Shown here: piece after piece, positions 52,480-63,312 of the stretch
Position numbering within the stretch: position 1 is the stretch's first letter
Layout of the letters: every line of letters begins with the position of its first letter
Origin: Sphingorhabdus sp. SMR4y
Lineage (GTDB): Bacteria; Pseudomonadota; Alphaproteobacteria; Sphingomonadales; Sphingomonadaceae
Length of the DNA stretch: 64,000 nucleotides
Reading direction: 5' to 3'
NCBI RefSeq assembly: GCF_002218195.1
Contig: NZ_CP022336.1
Location: forward strand, 2,475,001 to 2,539,000
Translations under genes and position numbers: made by a program
The notes under the pieces: generated by a model
The model's input: only the letters and a program-made list of their open reading frames with translations
The model's database searches: none
What the model was told of the DNA's origin: nothing

Positions 52480-52518
52480 TGCTGTTTCCTTTTCCTAATT
52501 TCACTAACCAATTAACTT

Positions 52519-52534
52519 ACGTTCACGTAAACGT
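52519..52534. promoter_or_regulatory. 16-bp inverted repeat upstream of etfB, LiuR-like operator
   Basis: ACGTTCACGTAAACGT matches its own complement at 14 of 16 positions and sits 40 bases before the etfB ATG. It resembles the ACGTxxACGTAAACGT-type motifs reported for LiuR regulators of branched-chain amino acid and acyl-CoA catabolism, pathways that deliver electrons to ETF. The match is from memory of the motif. Confidence 0.5.
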
Positions 52535-52650
52535 CAAGTTTTGCGCTGCGGTGCAGCATTCTGTTCTGTACCGCCCTTCCGAGGGAGGGGAGTGTGGCGG
52601 CTTCTTGCGTCATCCGGAAGATGAATCTGCTACCACATTGGGTGGTCTTT

Positions 52651-52677
52651 GAGAGGCCGGCGCAATGCCAGCCTCTG
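52651..52677. terminator. hairpin downstream of sucC
   Basis: Minus strand reads AGAGGCTGGC-loop-GCCGGCCTCT, about 65 bases after the sucC stop. Another stem (CCCTTGCC/GGCAGGGG near 52711-52730) lies between. Neither has a T-run, so termination is uncertain. Confidence 0.4.
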
Positions 52678-52741
52678 AATTGGCGGGCGGGTGCGCGCCC
52701 CGCCCCGGTCCCCTGCCGCACGGCAAGGGTCTGCAATCGCC

Positions 52742-53941
<1,200 letters not shown>

Positions 53942-54087
53942 GGGAAGGATGAGCACCTTTCAAAATGGAGGTCTTGAATCTCAAGACATGCGATTAATGG
54001 CATGGCTAAAGCACAGTCAGCCGCCTATTTCCACCCTGTTTCGTGATAATTATCAGATGTTCTAGTCTGGCTCGCCGCCACAGGTTG

Positions 54088-54615
54088 TCAGTCGTGCTTT
54101 CCGAGCGTCAAACGCATCGCGCAGCGGCGATTTCCCGGCAGGCCTTTCTCGATTTCCGCCCGCAAAATGACCGCGAGTCGTTCGGGCAGCGTGGCTGCAT
54201 CCAGCGTACGATAGCCCAGCTTGTGATAAAACAGCTCGTTGAACGGCAGATCGCGGAACGTGGTCAGGGTCAGGGCCGGAAGACCCTTCCGGGTCGCATA
54301 TTCCCTGGCCTCTTCCATCAGGCGTCGCCCGACTCCCTGGCCCTGATGCCCGTCGGCGACCGACAATTCGATGATGTGCAGGGCATCCTCACATATCGTG
54401 CTTGTCAGAAAACCGATGCCACGCCCGTTTGTCGACGCCAGCCAGACGGCGCCATCATCAATATAAATCTGGTGTTGTCTGGCGGACATCGGCGCTTCGT
54501 CGGCGAGCCACTCCAGTCCCGGAACCGACAGAAAGGCCTGAGCTGCCGATCGCTCTATGTCCGCAAAGTCTGCGGCATCTTCCGCGGTTGCTGAACGAAT
54601 GGATATCCCGGCCAT
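54088..54615 (-). CDS. GNAT-family N-acetyltransferase
   Basis: 175 aa from the ATG at 54615 (MAGISIRSATAEDAADFADI); upstream codons overlap the lipoprotein gene. The acetyl-CoA loop is DGHQGQGVGRRLMEEAREYA and the strand-helix after it LTLTTFRDLPFNELFYHKLGY. The acceptor is unknown. It is the last gene of the minus-strand run M61-ppa-DUF1206-lipoprotein-GNAT, 13 bases after the lipoprotein stop. Confidence 0.85.
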   Translation of the reverse strand: MAGISIRSATAEDAADFADIERSAAQAFLSVPGLEWLADEAPMSARQHQIYIDDGAVWLASTNGRGIGFLTSTICEDALHIIELSVADGHQGQGVGRRLMEEAREYATRKGLPALTLTTFRDLPFNELFYHKLGYRTLDAATLPERLAVILRAEIEKGLPGNRRCAMRLTLGKHD

Positions 54616-54628
54616 TGTCGCGTAGCGT

Positions 54629-54946
54629 CTACTGGACCGCGCAGACCAGTCCGGAGGACGTGACGACGCCGAGGATTTCCGGATCCTGTAGCGACCGGGT
54701 CTCCCTGACAAATTCCTTGACCGTCACCGCGCCCGGGTCGCGATTTTTCAGCTTGCCCAGATCGCCGAGCTTTCTGAGCTGCCCGAGCGACAGACGATCC
54801 ACCATCCGGTCGGCCATGCAGGCCGAAACGGGCGCCGACAGGCCTGCGCTCATCAGCCCGTTGCGTACTCTGGTCTCGGGAGTGGCGCAGGCCGTTAGCA
54901 GCGCGCATCCAGCGACGGTCAAACCTGTTATTGTGCAGCTTTTCAA
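54629..54946 (-). CDS. small hypothetical lipoprotein
   Basis: 105 aa from a TTG at 54946 that overlaps the DUF1206 stop (TTGA) and has GGAG about 9 bases upstream. A signal peptide (MKSCTITGLTVAGCALLTAC) ends in a lipobox with Cys at residue 20. The mature part (PETRVRNGLMSAGLSAPVSACMADRM, then LGDLGKL repeats) is found in related alphaproteobacteria without a known function. A longer upstream frame exists but lies within the DUF1206 gene. Confidence 0.72.
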   Translation of the reverse strand: MKSCTITGLTVAGCALLTACATPETRVRNGLMSAGLSAPVSACMADRMVDRLSLGQLRKLGDLGKLKNRDPGAVTVKEFVRETRSLQDPEILGVVTSSGLVCAVQ

Positions 54947-55731
54947 GATTTCAGTCGCTCCAGCACATCCTCGTCCCTGATTCGGCGATAGCGCGCCATG
55001 ACCAGGCTGAACAGTCCAAACAGCAGCAGGCCGATGGCCACCGCAATATAGAGAGAATTGGTCGAACGCAGGCTTTCCAAGACCTGCCCTATTCCGCCTA
55101 CAGAACCGGCGTTGCCGCTCAGTGCAGCGGAGGCAATCTGCCACCCGAGAACAGCGAAGACGACAGCCCGCGCGGCATAGCCAGCGCGCCCGACATGCTT
55201 GGCGAGGGCCGGTGCATCGGCATCCAGCAATCGCATGAAATTTGCCGTATAGGCTTTTACCGCCTGATTAATTGCGGCGGCGAGAAACCCTATGCCTATG
55301 ATCGCAAGCAAAATTTCGCCCATCGGTAGCGACGCCAGCGTACTGGCGGCGTTACCGGCGGTGTCGCCTCCGCCGGTCGAACCTTCGGACAGGTCAGCCA
55401 CAGCCTTGATGGCAAAATAGCACAGGAAAACATGCGCCAGACCGCTGGCCGCATGGCCGACACGCACCGCTACGCCCTTGGCGTCGCTGCCCTGGCCTTG
55501 CAGATCCATCCACGCGCCGTAGAGCCGGTAAATACCATAGCCGAGCAGCCCCAGACCGACCAGCGTCAGCAGGATCGCTCCGCCCGACATGGTTTCAATC
55601 TCCTCCAGCGCATCGGTTGTGCCTTCGGATCCAGCCGTGGTCAGCGTCAGATAGCCGGTCAGCCCGTAAACGACTGCCCGGCCGAGATAGCCGGCGCGTG
55701 CGAAATTTTCGATACTGGTGACACGGGACAT
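54943..55731 (-). CDS. DUF1206 integral membrane protein
   Basis: 262 aa from the ATG at 55731 with AGGAG 7 bases upstream. Three repeated DUF1206 units, each with a pair of membrane segments: FARAGYLGRAVVYGLTGYL, VGHAASGLAHVFLCYFAIK and HVGRAGYAARAVVFAVLGW. The shared G[YR]xxRAVVF core makes the internal repeat obvious. Function is unknown. It lies between ppa and the small lipoprotein gene. Confidence 0.85.
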   Translation of the reverse strand: MSRVTSIENFARAGYLGRAVVYGLTGYLTLTTAGSEGTTDALEEIETMSGGAILLTLVGLGLLGYGIYRLYGAWMDLQGQGSDAKGVAVRVGHAASGLAHVFLCYFAIKAVADLSEGSTGGGDTAGNAASTLASLPMGEILLAIIGIGFLAAAINQAVKAYTANFMRLLDADAPALAKHVGRAGYAARAVVFAVLGWQIASAALSGNAGSVGGIGQVLESLRSTNSLYIAVAIGLLLFGLFSLVMARYRRIRDEDVLERLKS

Positions 55732-55773
55732 GCAAGGCTCCTGGTTATACTGCTCGGCAGCATAACGCACGGA

Positions 55774-56325
55774 TTAGCCTTTAGGTTGCTCCGACCGCTT
55801 TTTTTTCGCCAGTTCGATGGCCTCGAGCACGACTCGCCGTGCTTCGTCCGCATCGCCCCATTTGCCGACCCGGACCCATTTTTCCGGTTCGAGGTCTTTA
55901 TAATGGGTGAAGAAATGCTCGATCTGCTGCATGACGATTTCCGGCAGATGACTGCCTTCGTCGATTTTCCGATAATAAGGAAATGTCGCGTCGATCGGCA
56001 CGCAGAGCAGCTTTTCATCACCGCCGTGCTCGTCTTCCAGATTGAGCACCGCGATCGGGCGGCAGCGGACGACGCAACCGGGCATGAACGGCGAACGGGC
56101 GACAACCAGCGCGTCGAGCGGGTCGCCATCGGGGGACAATGTGTGCGGAATGAAGCCGTAATTGGCCGGATAGCGCATCGGGGTGTGGAGGATACGGTCG
56201 ACGAACAGAGCGCCGGATTCCTTGTCAAATTCATATTTTACCGGTTCGCCGCCAACGGGGACCTCGATGACAACGTTCAGGCTTTCGGGCGGGTTATCGC
56301 CGATCGGAATCTTGGTAATGTCCAT
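55774..56325 (-). CDS. ppa: inorganic pyrophosphatase (family I)
   Basis: 183 aa, typical of family I enzymes that hydrolyse PPi with Mg2+. The signature DGDPLDALVVARSPFMPG carries the metal aspartates; also VEIPVGGEPVKYEFDKESG-like N-terminus and FTHYKDLEPEKWVRVGKWGD at the C-terminus with the catalytic Lys/Tyr. It starts 14 bases after the M61 peptidase stop. Confidence 0.96.
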   Translation of the reverse strand: MDITKIPIGDNPPESLNVVIEVPVGGEPVKYEFDKESGALFVDRILHTPMRYPANYGFIPHTLSPDGDPLDALVVARSPFMPGCVVRCRPIAVLNLEDEHGGDEKLLCVPIDATFPYYRKIDEGSHLPEIVMQQIEHFFTHYKDLEPEKWVRVGKWGDADEARRVVLEAIELAKKKRSEQPKG

Positions 56326-56339
56326 GGAAAAGGGAATCC

Positions 56340-58280
56340 TTATCTGGTTTTCGGTTGCAACAGACGGTCTATGCCGCCTTCTTGGTCAACACCCTCTCCG
56401 GTGATTTTTTCCAGCGCCGGATAGCGCAGCCCGCCGGAATGGTCGACCATAAAATTGTGATAGGCTTCGCCATTTTTTGCAAAGATATCGATCATGCCTT
56501 CACCGCCGCGATTTTCCTCGATCGCCTGTTTGAGCGCATCGTCGCTATAGGCCTTGCCATTGACCGCCGAAATGGAAAGGCCGGACTTCAGGCCTGCCCT
56601 GAATGCGGGGCTGTCCCAGATCACAGACTTGATCGTTCCCTTGCTGCCCATGATCAGGCCGATACTGTGGCTGAGGTCGACCTGTTTGCGTCTCTTGTCA
56701 TTGGCGAGGATATAGGCGCTGGGCCGGTCGACATAGACGAGTCGGTAGCCGCCGAGAACCAGTCCGTCTTTCGGGGCTTCGGCGCTGGTCCGGTAGACCC
56801 GCTGCTCGATAAAGGCGTCCCAGTCATAGGGCTGGACCTTGTCGAGCGCGGCGATCACATCGTCCCGCTCGTAGGTGACCACGCCCCAGTCGCCGTTCCT
56901 GCCGCCGAAAAAAGCGCGGGCAAAATCTTCCAGCGTCTTTTTGCCGGCCGATTCGCGGCGGATGATCTGGTCGGCCTCGAGCCAGATCAGCAGGCCTTCA
57001 TTATAATAATCCTCGGCCCGTTGCCAGCTGGTCCAGGGCTTGGGTCGCCGGGCTGCGATAATCGGATCATGGGTGGTGTCGATCAGCGGGCGCCAGCTTC
57101 GACCGACCCGCTGGTCCATGCCCGCCGCGATCGCCGCAATGGCGTCCAGCGTGTCCTGTTTGGAATAGAGCCCGGATCGCGCGCCCAGCACATAGCCCCA
57201 GAATTGCGTCTGCCCCTCATAGACCCAGAGCAGATTGTCGCGCATCGGTTGCCGGAAGTCGGGAGTCCACATGCCGGCGGGACGGCGATATTTGCCGTTC
57301 CAGGCGTGGGTAATCTCGTGTGGCAGCAGATTGCGCCGGCCCGGCCCGCTGTCCCAATCGGTGAAATATTCGCGGTTCACACCATTTTCGGACGAACGAT
57401 GATGCTCCAGACCAATGCCGCCCATTTCGTCCGTGAGTGCCAGCAGGAAATCATAGCGGTCATAGGGATGGCTGCCGAACAGCGCTTCCGCCTCTTTGAC
57501 CAGCTTGATGTGCGGCGCGATCTGGTCTTTCTTCGGCTTCAGGAATTTCGCGTCATCCGCGACGATATTGAGATGGACCCGGCTGGTCAGCTGGTGGGTC
57601 TGGAAATAGCGTCCGGCAAAGACCGGGCTGTCAACCAGCGTGTCATAGTCGGTCTTTTCATAGCTGATCGTGCCGCCGCTCGCCGATTTCGGACGCAGGG
57701 CGCTCGCTGCCTGCCAGCCATCGGGGTAGATGGCGGTCGCCTCCACGGGAATCTGCCGGACATAATAGCCAGCCGGATAGAGCGAGACCTGGTGCCAGCG
57801 CAGGTTGAGCATCGACGGCGCCATGACGATACGGCCGTGGCTACCGGTGGTGGCGGAAACAAACTGGAATTTTGCGGTGATCGTGCCGACATTTTCCGGC
57901 ACGTCGAGATGGAAGGCGAAGACATCGACATCGTCGCGGACCCAGGCGAGCTTTTCGCCATTGGCGGTGATTTCCAATCCGGTCAGCTTCTCGATCTCGC
58001 CGCGCGGCGCGTGATTGCCGGGCAGCCATTCGGGATAGAGCAGGGTTAGGCGACCGGCCTTTGCCACCGGTATCGTCTGGATGACACGGAATATGCCCTG
58101 TTCATGATCGAGCGCATCGACGGTCAGGGTCATCGTACCGGGATAGGCGATGTCCTGCGGTGCGGGGATTATATCCTGCGGCGCGACATAGCTTGGCTTG
58201 CTGAGGCTGTCCGGCATTGCCGTCGCTGTTGATGAAATGCCGAGGGTCAGGACCAGACCGAAAATAGCAACCAGACGCAT
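56340..58280 (-). CDS. M61-family glycyl aminopeptidase-like protein with PDZ domain
   Basis: 646 aa from the ATG at 58280. Signal peptide about 1-21 (cut near STATA). N-terminal beta-sandwich, zinc site [16 protein letters not shown] (HExxH), the glutamate in [14 protein letters not shown] about 50 residues later, and a C-terminal PDZ domain ([21 protein letters not shown]). M61 enzymes cleave N-terminal glycine or act as periplasmic/secreted aminopeptidases. It heads the minus-strand run that includes ppa and diverges from hisS. Confidence 0.9.
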   Translation of the reverse strand: MRLVAIFGLVLTLGISSTATAMPDSLSKPSYVAPQDIIPAPQDIAYPGTMTLTVDALDHEQGIFRVIQTIPVAKAGRLTLLYPEWLPGNHAPRGEIEKLTGLEITANGEKLAWVRDDVDVFAFHLDVPENVGTITAKFQFVSATTGSHGRIVMAPSMLNLRWHQVSLYPAGYYVRQIPVEATAIYPDGWQAASALRPKSASGGTISYEKTDYDTLVDSPVFAGRYFQTHQLTSRVHLNIVADDAKFLKPKKDQIAPHIKLVKEAEALFGSHPYDRYDFLLALTDEMGGIGLEHHRSSENGVNREYFTDWDSGPGRRNLLPHEITHAWNGKYRRPAGMWTPDFRQPMRDNLLWVYEGQTQFWGYVLGARSGLYSKQDTLDAIAAIAAGMDQRVGRSWRPLIDTTHDPIIAARRPKPWTSWQRAEDYYNEGLLIWLEADQIIRRESAGKKTLEDFARAFFGGRNGDWGVVTYERDDVIAALDKVQPYDWDAFIEQRVYRTSAEAPKDGLVLGGYRLVYVDRPSAYILANDKRRKQVDLSHSIGLIMGSKGTIKSVIWDSPAFRAGLKSGLSISAVNGKAYSDDALKQAIEENRGGEGMIDIFAKNGEAYHNFMVDHSGGLRYPALEKITGEGVDQEGGIDRLLQPKTR

Positions 58281-58399
58281 GCGCACAAAATCCCTTGATG
58301 ACTGGCGCGCGTAAATGGGGGATTTTGCAACTTTCGTCCAGAGCCCGCGTGCAAATAAGCCACTTCCGCTTTGCCGCTTCACTGGTTAAAGCGCTCTCC

Positions 58400-59647
58400 A
58401 TGGCAAAGATACAGACACCCCAGCCGGTGCGCGGCACACAGGATATATTCGGCGAAGAGCAGGAACGTTTCAGCCACGTCGTCGAAACATTCGAGCGCGT
58501 GCGGCGGCTCTACGGATTCAAAGGCGTCGAGATGCCGGTCTTCGAGCCGACTGCGGTGTTCGCCCGTTCGCTGGGCGAAACGACCGATGTTGTGTCGAAG
58601 GAAATGTACTCCTTCGAGGACCGCGGCGGCGACAGCCTGACCCTGCGGCCCGAATTTACGGCGGGTATCTGCCGGGCGTTTCTGTCCAACGGCTGGCAGC
58701 AGCATGTGCCGCTGAAACTCTCCGCGCACGGTCCGCTGTTCCGCTACGAGCGGCCGCAGAAAGGGCGCTATCGCCAGTTCCACCAGCTCGACGCGGAGAT
58801 TATCGGCGCGGGCGAAGCGGCGGCGGATGTCGAGCTGCTCTGTTTTGCTGACCAGCTTCTCAAAGAGCTGGGCATTGATGATGGGGTGACCCTGCAGCTG
58901 AATACTTTGGGCGATGCGGAGAGCCGGGAGGCCTGGCGTTCGGCGCTGGTCGAGCATTTCTCCGACCATCAGGCGGAATTGTCGGACGACAGCAAAACAC
59001 GGCTGGAGAAGAACCCGCTAAGAATATTGGACAGCAAGGCGCCCAATGACCGCGCGATTGTCGCGACCGCGCCGACGATTGATCCCTATCTGACCAGTGA
59101 AGCCGCAGAGTTTTTCGCGCAGGTGACGGAAGGTCTCGACAGCTGTGCTGTGGCCTGGAGCCGCGACAGCAGTCTGGTGCGCGGTTTTGACTATTATCGC
59201 CACACTGCATTTGAATTTGTTACGGACCGGCTTGGCGCGCAGGGCACCGTGCTGGGCGGCGGCCGGTTTGACGGTTTGATGGAAGCGCTCGGCGGGCAGG
59301 CCACGCCGGCGGTCGGCTGGGCGGCCGGTATCGAGCGGCTGGGCATGTTGCTGGATCAGCCTGCAACCGTAGGCCCCGACGCGGTTTTCATTCCCCTCGG
59401 CGATGGCTGCGAAGCGGCGGCGATGAAGCTGATGGCCGAATTGCGCCGCGCGGGCGTCAGCTGCGAAATGGCCTATAAGGGCAATATGAAAAAACGGATG
59501 CAAAAGGCCAATGCGGCGGGGGCTACCCATGCCGTGATCATCGGCGAGAATGAACTGGCCAATGGCGTCGCTGCGGTCAAAAATCTGGCCAGCGGTGATC
59601 AGCGCGAGATTGTTCTGGGTGGTCTCGTCGAGGCCTTGACGGCATGA
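58400..59647 (+). CDS. hisS: histidyl-tRNA synthetase
   Basis: 415 aa from the ATG at 58400; the upstream start at 58295 extends into the divergent promoter area. Class II motifs: motif 2 [17 protein letters not shown], motif 3 [15 protein letters not shown]. HisRS-specific [15 protein letters not shown] is present and the anticodon-binding domain ends the protein. Its stop overlaps the prfA ATG by 4 bases (ATGA). Confidence 0.97.
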   Translation: MAKIQTPQPVRGTQDIFGEEQERFSHVVETFERVRRLYGFKGVEMPVFEPTAVFARSLGETTDVVSKEMYSFEDRGGDSLTLRPEFTAGICRAFLSNGWQQHVPLKLSAHGPLFRYERPQKGRYRQFHQLDAEIIGAGEAAADVELLCFADQLLKELGIDDGVTLQLNTLGDAESREAWRSALVEHFSDHQAELSDDSKTRLEKNPLRILDSKAPNDRAIVATAPTIDPYLTSEAAEFFAQVTEGLDSCAVAWSRDSSLVRGFDYYRHTAFEFVTDRLGAQGTVLGGGRFDGLMEALGGQATPAVGWAAGIERLGMLLDQPATVGPDAVFIPLGDGCEAAAMKLMAELRRAGVSCEMAYKGNMKKRMQKANAAGATHAVIIGENELANGVAAVKNLASGDQREIVLGGLVEALTA

Positions 59648-60720
59648 CCACGATTACCCCCCAGCGTATCGCCCAGATCGAGGCGCGCTTTGCCGAGCTG
59701 CAGGCAATGATGGCGTCCGGCGATCTCGACAGCGACAAATTTGTCTCCGTTTCCAAGGAATATGCCGAGATCGAGCCGGTGGCCGAAGCGGCGGCCAAGG
59801 TCAAAAGCCTGCGCGACGAGCAGGAAGGTCTGGCCGAAATGCTGGCTGGCGATGACGCCGAGATGAAGGCCATGGCGGCCGATGAAGTGGACGGCGTCAA
59901 GAAGGCGCTCGAGAAGGCCGAGCATGTCCTCGCCTTGCAATTGCTGCCGAAGGACAGCGCCGATGACCGGCCTGCCATGATCGAAATCCGCGCCGGCACC
60001 GGCGGTGACGAGGCCGCGCTTTTTGCGGGTGACCTCTACCGCATGTATACGCGCTATGCCGAGGATCAGGGCTGGAAGGTCGAGATGATCTCTGCCAATG
60101 CCTCGGAGGTCGGTGGGTTCAAGGAAGTCGTCGCCAATATCCAGGGCAAGGGCGTGTTCGCCAAACTGAAGTTCGAATCCGGCGTGCACCGGGTGCAGCG
60201 TGTTCCGGAAACCGAGAGCGGCGGACGTATTCATACCTCGGCGGCAACGGTGGCCATCCTGCCGGAGCCGGAAGAAGTGGATGTGCAGATCCGCAACGAG
60301 GACCTGCGCATCGACACCTATCGGGCGAGCGGCGCCGGCGGTCAGCATGTCAACAAGACCGACAGCGCGATCCGTATCACCCACTTGCCGACCGGCCTTG
60401 TCGTGCAGTGCCAGGACGGCAAGTCGCAGCACAAGAACAAGGCGCAGGCGATGAAGGTGCTGGCCGCGCGGCTCTATGAACAGGAGCGCGACGCCGTGCA
60501 GAGCGAGGAAGCCGAAGCGCGCAAGTCGATGGTCGGTTCCGGCGATCGCAGCGAACGTATCCGCACCTATAATTATCCGCAGGGCCGGGTGACCGATCAC
60601 CGGATCAACCTGACGCTGCACAAGCTGCCCGAAATCGTCGAGGGCGGCGCGCTGGGCGAACTGGTCGACGCGCTGATCGCGGAGGATGAAGCCAGCCGGC
60701 TCGCAAATCTGGATGGGTGA
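59644..60720 (+). CDS. prfA: peptide chain release factor 1
   Basis: 358 aa. RF1 recognises UAA/UAG stop codons. GGQ motif in [18 protein letters not shown], and the class signature [20 protein letters not shown]. It is followed directly by prmC, whose product methylates the GGQ glutamine, so substrate and modifying enzyme are coupled. Confidence 0.97.
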   Translation: MTTITPQRIAQIEARFAELQAMMASGDLDSDKFVSVSKEYAEIEPVAEAAAKVKSLRDEQEGLAEMLAGDDAEMKAMAADEVDGVKKALEKAEHVLALQLLPKDSADDRPAMIEIRAGTGGDEAALFAGDLYRMYTRYAEDQGWKVEMISANASEVGGFKEVVANIQGKGVFAKLKFESGVHRVQRVPETESGGRIHTSAATVAILPEPEEVDVQIRNEDLRIDTYRASGAGGQHVNKTDSAIRITHLPTGLVVQCQDGKSQHKNKAQAMKVLAARLYEQERDAVQSEEAEARKSMVGSGDRSERIRTYNYPQGRVTDHRINLTLHKLPEIVEGGALGELVDALIAEDEASRLANLDG

Positions 60721-61549
60721 CGCCGCCGGTGCGCTGCGCGAGGCGGCGAACAGGCTGTCCGAAACTTCCGACAGCCCGCGCCTCGACGCGGAATTGCTTA
60801 TGGCTCATGCCTTGCAAATGGAACGGTCGGACCTGTTGCTGAAATTGCCGGGCTTGGACGTGCCAGCGGAATTTGCCAGTCTGGTGGAGCGGCGCCGGCA
60901 GTCCGAACCGATCGCCCATATTGTCGGCAGCAAGGAATTCTGGGGTCTCGACTTTCGGGTTACGCCCGATGTCCTGATCCCGCGGCCCGACAGCGAATTG
61001 CTGATCGAGGAAGCGGTCAGCCTGTTTGCATCGGCGCACCCGCAACGGATAGCCGACCTGGGCACCGGGAGCGGCGCGCTCTTGCTCGCCGCGCTGCATG
61101 AATTCCCGGAAAGCCGGGGGCTGGCCATCGACGCCAGCGCGGCCGCTTTGCAGATAGCCCATGACAATGCGGATGCGCTCGGGCTGGCCGATCGTGCCCG
61201 CTTCCTGCTGCTCGACTGGACCGCGGCGAACTGGACCAGCCTGCTGGGCTCCGGCTTCGATCTTGTGCTCGCCAACCCGCCGTATGTCTCGACCGATGCT
61301 CGCCTGTCTGCGGACGTAGCCGGTTTTGAACCGCATCAGGCCTTGTTCGCCGGTGCTGACGGGCTGGATGATTACAGGATGATTATCCCGGCGCTGGAGA
61401 AACTGCTCTCGCCAACCGGCACAGCGTTGCTGGAAATCGGCTTTGATCAGGCCAAACCGGTTTCGGGACTGGCCGCAGATTGTGGCTATAATGTTGAATT
61501 AAAACAGGATTTAGGCGGAAACGACCGCTTGCTGGTGCTCCGCCGCTAA
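60713..61549 (+). CDS. prmC: release factor glutamine methyltransferase
   Basis: 278 aa from the ATG at 60713, which overlaps the prfA stop by 8 bases; an in-frame ATG at 60686 lies deeper inside prfA. PrmC methylates Gln of the GGQ motif of RF1/RF2. SAM motif [13 protein letters not shown], catalytic [13 protein letters not shown] (NPPY) and N-terminal helical domain ([11 protein letters not shown]). Forms an operon with hisS and prfA. Confidence 0.95.
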   Translation: MGDAAGALREAANRLSETSDSPRLDAELLMAHALQMERSDLLLKLPGLDVPAEFASLVERRRQSEPIAHIVGSKEFWGLDFRVTPDVLIPRPDSELLIEEAVSLFASAHPQRIADLGTGSGALLLAALHEFPESRGLAIDASAAALQIAHDNADALGLADRARFLLLDWTAANWTSLLGSGFDLVLANPPYVSTDARLSADVAGFEPHQALFAGADGLDDYRMIIPALEKLLSPTGTALLEIGFDQAKPVSGLAADCGYNVELKQDLGGNDRLLVLRR

Positions 61550-61592
61550 AAAGGGCTTGGTTTTGCGGGAACGACTCGCTAAGACTTGCTCA

Positions 61593-61632
61593 GGCCCAGA
61601 GGATTTCTGGCTTTTTCCCAAAATCTCTGGCC
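61593..61632 (+). terminator. imperfect hairpin after prmC
   Basis: GGCC-AGAG-ATTT pairs with AAAT-CTCT-GGCC across a T-rich loop with two bulges, 44 bases after the prmC stop. No downstream T-run. The remaining gap up to 61786 presumably contains the DUF4167 promoter. Confidence 0.35.
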
Positions 61633-61786
61633 TGCCCCCAACTCGATAATGTTGCTGGTATTCGGCGCGCATTTGTCTTGTATGGGCCGCTGTGGGCAGG
61701 TTGTTCGCAGCGCAATCGCCATCATGGCATGGCTATAACTTGAGGAAGTCCAAGTTTATAAACGGTATAAGGATACCTGAAATTTG

Positions 61787-62458
61787 ATGAACAATCGTCA
61801 ACCTGGCCGCCGTGGACGTGGCCGGAACACCAATAACAACAATCGCAATCAGGGAAATCGGGGCGGCGGAGCCGACCGTGAAAACCGGATCGACAATCGC
61901 GCCCGTGGCAATGCCGCGCAGATGCTCGATAAATATAAAAAGATGGCTCAGGATGCACAGGTCAACGGTGACCGCGTCCAAGCCGAATATTATCATCAAT
62001 TTGCCGACCATTATTTCCGGGTGAATGCCGATACTATCGCTCGCCGCGAAGAACAGCGGATGGCTCGTGAAGAATCGCGTGGCGACAATCGCTCGGATAA
62101 CCGAGGCGACAATCGCGACAATGGCCAGGATGATTCCGGTGATAATGAGGGCAATGCCCAGCGCAGCCGTTCGCAGCAAAGTCGCCCGAAGCGCGATGAG
62201 CGGAATGACGAGGGCGAAACCGCCGCAAATGACGCGCCCGAAGAGAAAAAGCCGGTCCGCAGCCGGCGTCCGCGCAAAGTCGAAACCGCGCCGGATCATA
62301 GCGAGGCGACAGAGAAAAGCGGCGAGAGCAACGGTCTGGATGCCAGCGCCCTGCCACCGGCAATTTCGCAGGCGACCGAGGTCGAGGTGGAAAAGAAACC
62401 GGCTCGCAAAAAGCGGGTGATGAAACCCAAGGCTGCCGAAAAAAGCGACGCCGCCTAG
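61787..62458 (+). CDS. DUF4167 protein
   Basis: 223 aa from the ATG at 61787 (a TTG at 61784 adds one residue). N-terminal Arg/Gly/Asn-rich tract (RRGRGRNTNNNNRNQGN), then the conserved DUF4167 core AAQMLDKYKKMAQDAQVNGD and AEYYHQFADHYFRVNAD. The rest is a disordered charged tail with Arg/Lys clusters. Alphaproteobacterial DUF4167 proteins usually follow prmC; composition suggests RNA or ribosome binding, but no function is established. Confidence 0.9.
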   Translation: MNNRQPGRRGRGRNTNNNNRNQGNRGGGADRENRIDNRARGNAAQMLDKYKKMAQDAQVNGDRVQAEYYHQFADHYFRVNADTIARREEQRMAREESRGDNRSDNRGDNRDNGQDDSGDNEGNAQRSRSQQSRPKRDERNDEGETAANDAPEEKKPVRSRRPRKVETAPDHSEATEKSGESNGLDASALPPAISQATEVEVEKKPARKKRVMKPKAAEKSDAA

Positions 62459-62524
62459 GCGACGCCTGGCCTGATTGAATTTGGACGGGCATTGCAGCGC
62501 AGGCTGATGCCCGTCTGCCCGCGG

Positions 62525-63259
62525 TTACAGCGCCTTTTGCAACCAGTCCGGCAGGTCGAGCGCCTGCAAATCATCGACGCGCCGATGTTCCACCGACAGG
62601 TCAAGATCCGGATAGGCAACGCGCTGGCGCTTTTCGTCGGCTTGCGCAAGCGGGACCACAACCAGCCGCCGGTTCACCTTCTGCCGGTAATTCATCCGCG
62701 CGGTATTTTCCTGTCCGACATAGCATCCCTTGGTGAAGCTGACACCGTTGAGCTCGGCGGCATTGCACTCCAGCCATAAAGTCTTGTCGCTGCCCAGTTC
62801 TGCCAAACCTTCGGGCACGCCGAATGAAAGCCGGTGCATTCGATAGGCCAGGTCGGCAGGTTCTGAATCTCCTGTACCGGCCAGCCAGCGATGGCCCAAT
62901 GCGGCCAATCGCGGATCAAGAGGCCGGTCTTCGGCACTGACGGCCCAATATACGGCAAGACTGTCGGCACGGGCGATCTCGATTTTTCGGCGCAGCCGAT
63001 AGAGTTTGAGCCGTTTGACCAAGGCGTCGGCCTGATCGTCCTCACAGTCGATAAGGATATCATCGCCGTCGGCCCACAGAAAGAAATCGAACAGGACCTT
63101 TCCCTGGGCCGTGAGCAGCGCCGCCCACTGCGGCGCGCCCGCCTGCACGCTGGCCATATCCTGCGTGACCAGCCCCTGTAGAAATGACCGGATATCTTCC
63201 GATCCATCGGTGGCTGAAAGGCGGATGATGGCGCGGTCATTAAGTCTGGTTTCGGTCAT
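62525..63259 (-). CDS. ygfZ: YgfZ/GcvT-domain folate-binding protein
   Basis: 244 aa from the ATG at 63259; the earlier start at 63304 lies within the divergent promoter. YgfZ proteins assist Fe-S enzyme maturation with tetrahydrofolate. The signature KGCYVGQE near residue 178 is intact, and [20 protein letters not shown] and [10 protein letters not shown] match the N-terminal half. It is short relative to E. coli YgfZ, as is usual in this class. Divergent from pyrC with 53 bp between starts. Confidence 0.9.
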   Translation of the reverse strand: MTETRLNDRAIIRLSATDGSEDIRSFLQGLVTQDMASVQAGAPQWAALLTAQGKVLFDFFLWADGDDILIDCEDDQADALVKRLKLYRLRRKIEIARADSLAVYWAVSAEDRPLDPRLAALGHRWLAGTGDSEPADLAYRMHRLSFGVPEGLAELGSDKTLWLECNAAELNGVSFTKGCYVGQENTARMNYRQKVNRRLVVVPLAQADEKRQRVAYPDLDLSVEHRRVDDLQALDLPDWLQKAL

Positions 63260-63312
63260 GGCATTTAGGTAGGGTGTGCAGAGCCAAAAACCAAGCCTTT
63301 GCACGGAGCTAT

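Noticed and set aside
44310-52480. Possible CRISPR array or IS remnants suggested by many repeated short sequences
   Set aside because: The repeats are single palindromic units of several families at irregular distances; no regular spacers, no transposase and no target-site pattern.
56355-58049. A 564-codon plus-strand frame over the M61 peptidase gene
   Set aside because: Antisense to a gene with an intact HExxH site and PDZ domain; no independent support.
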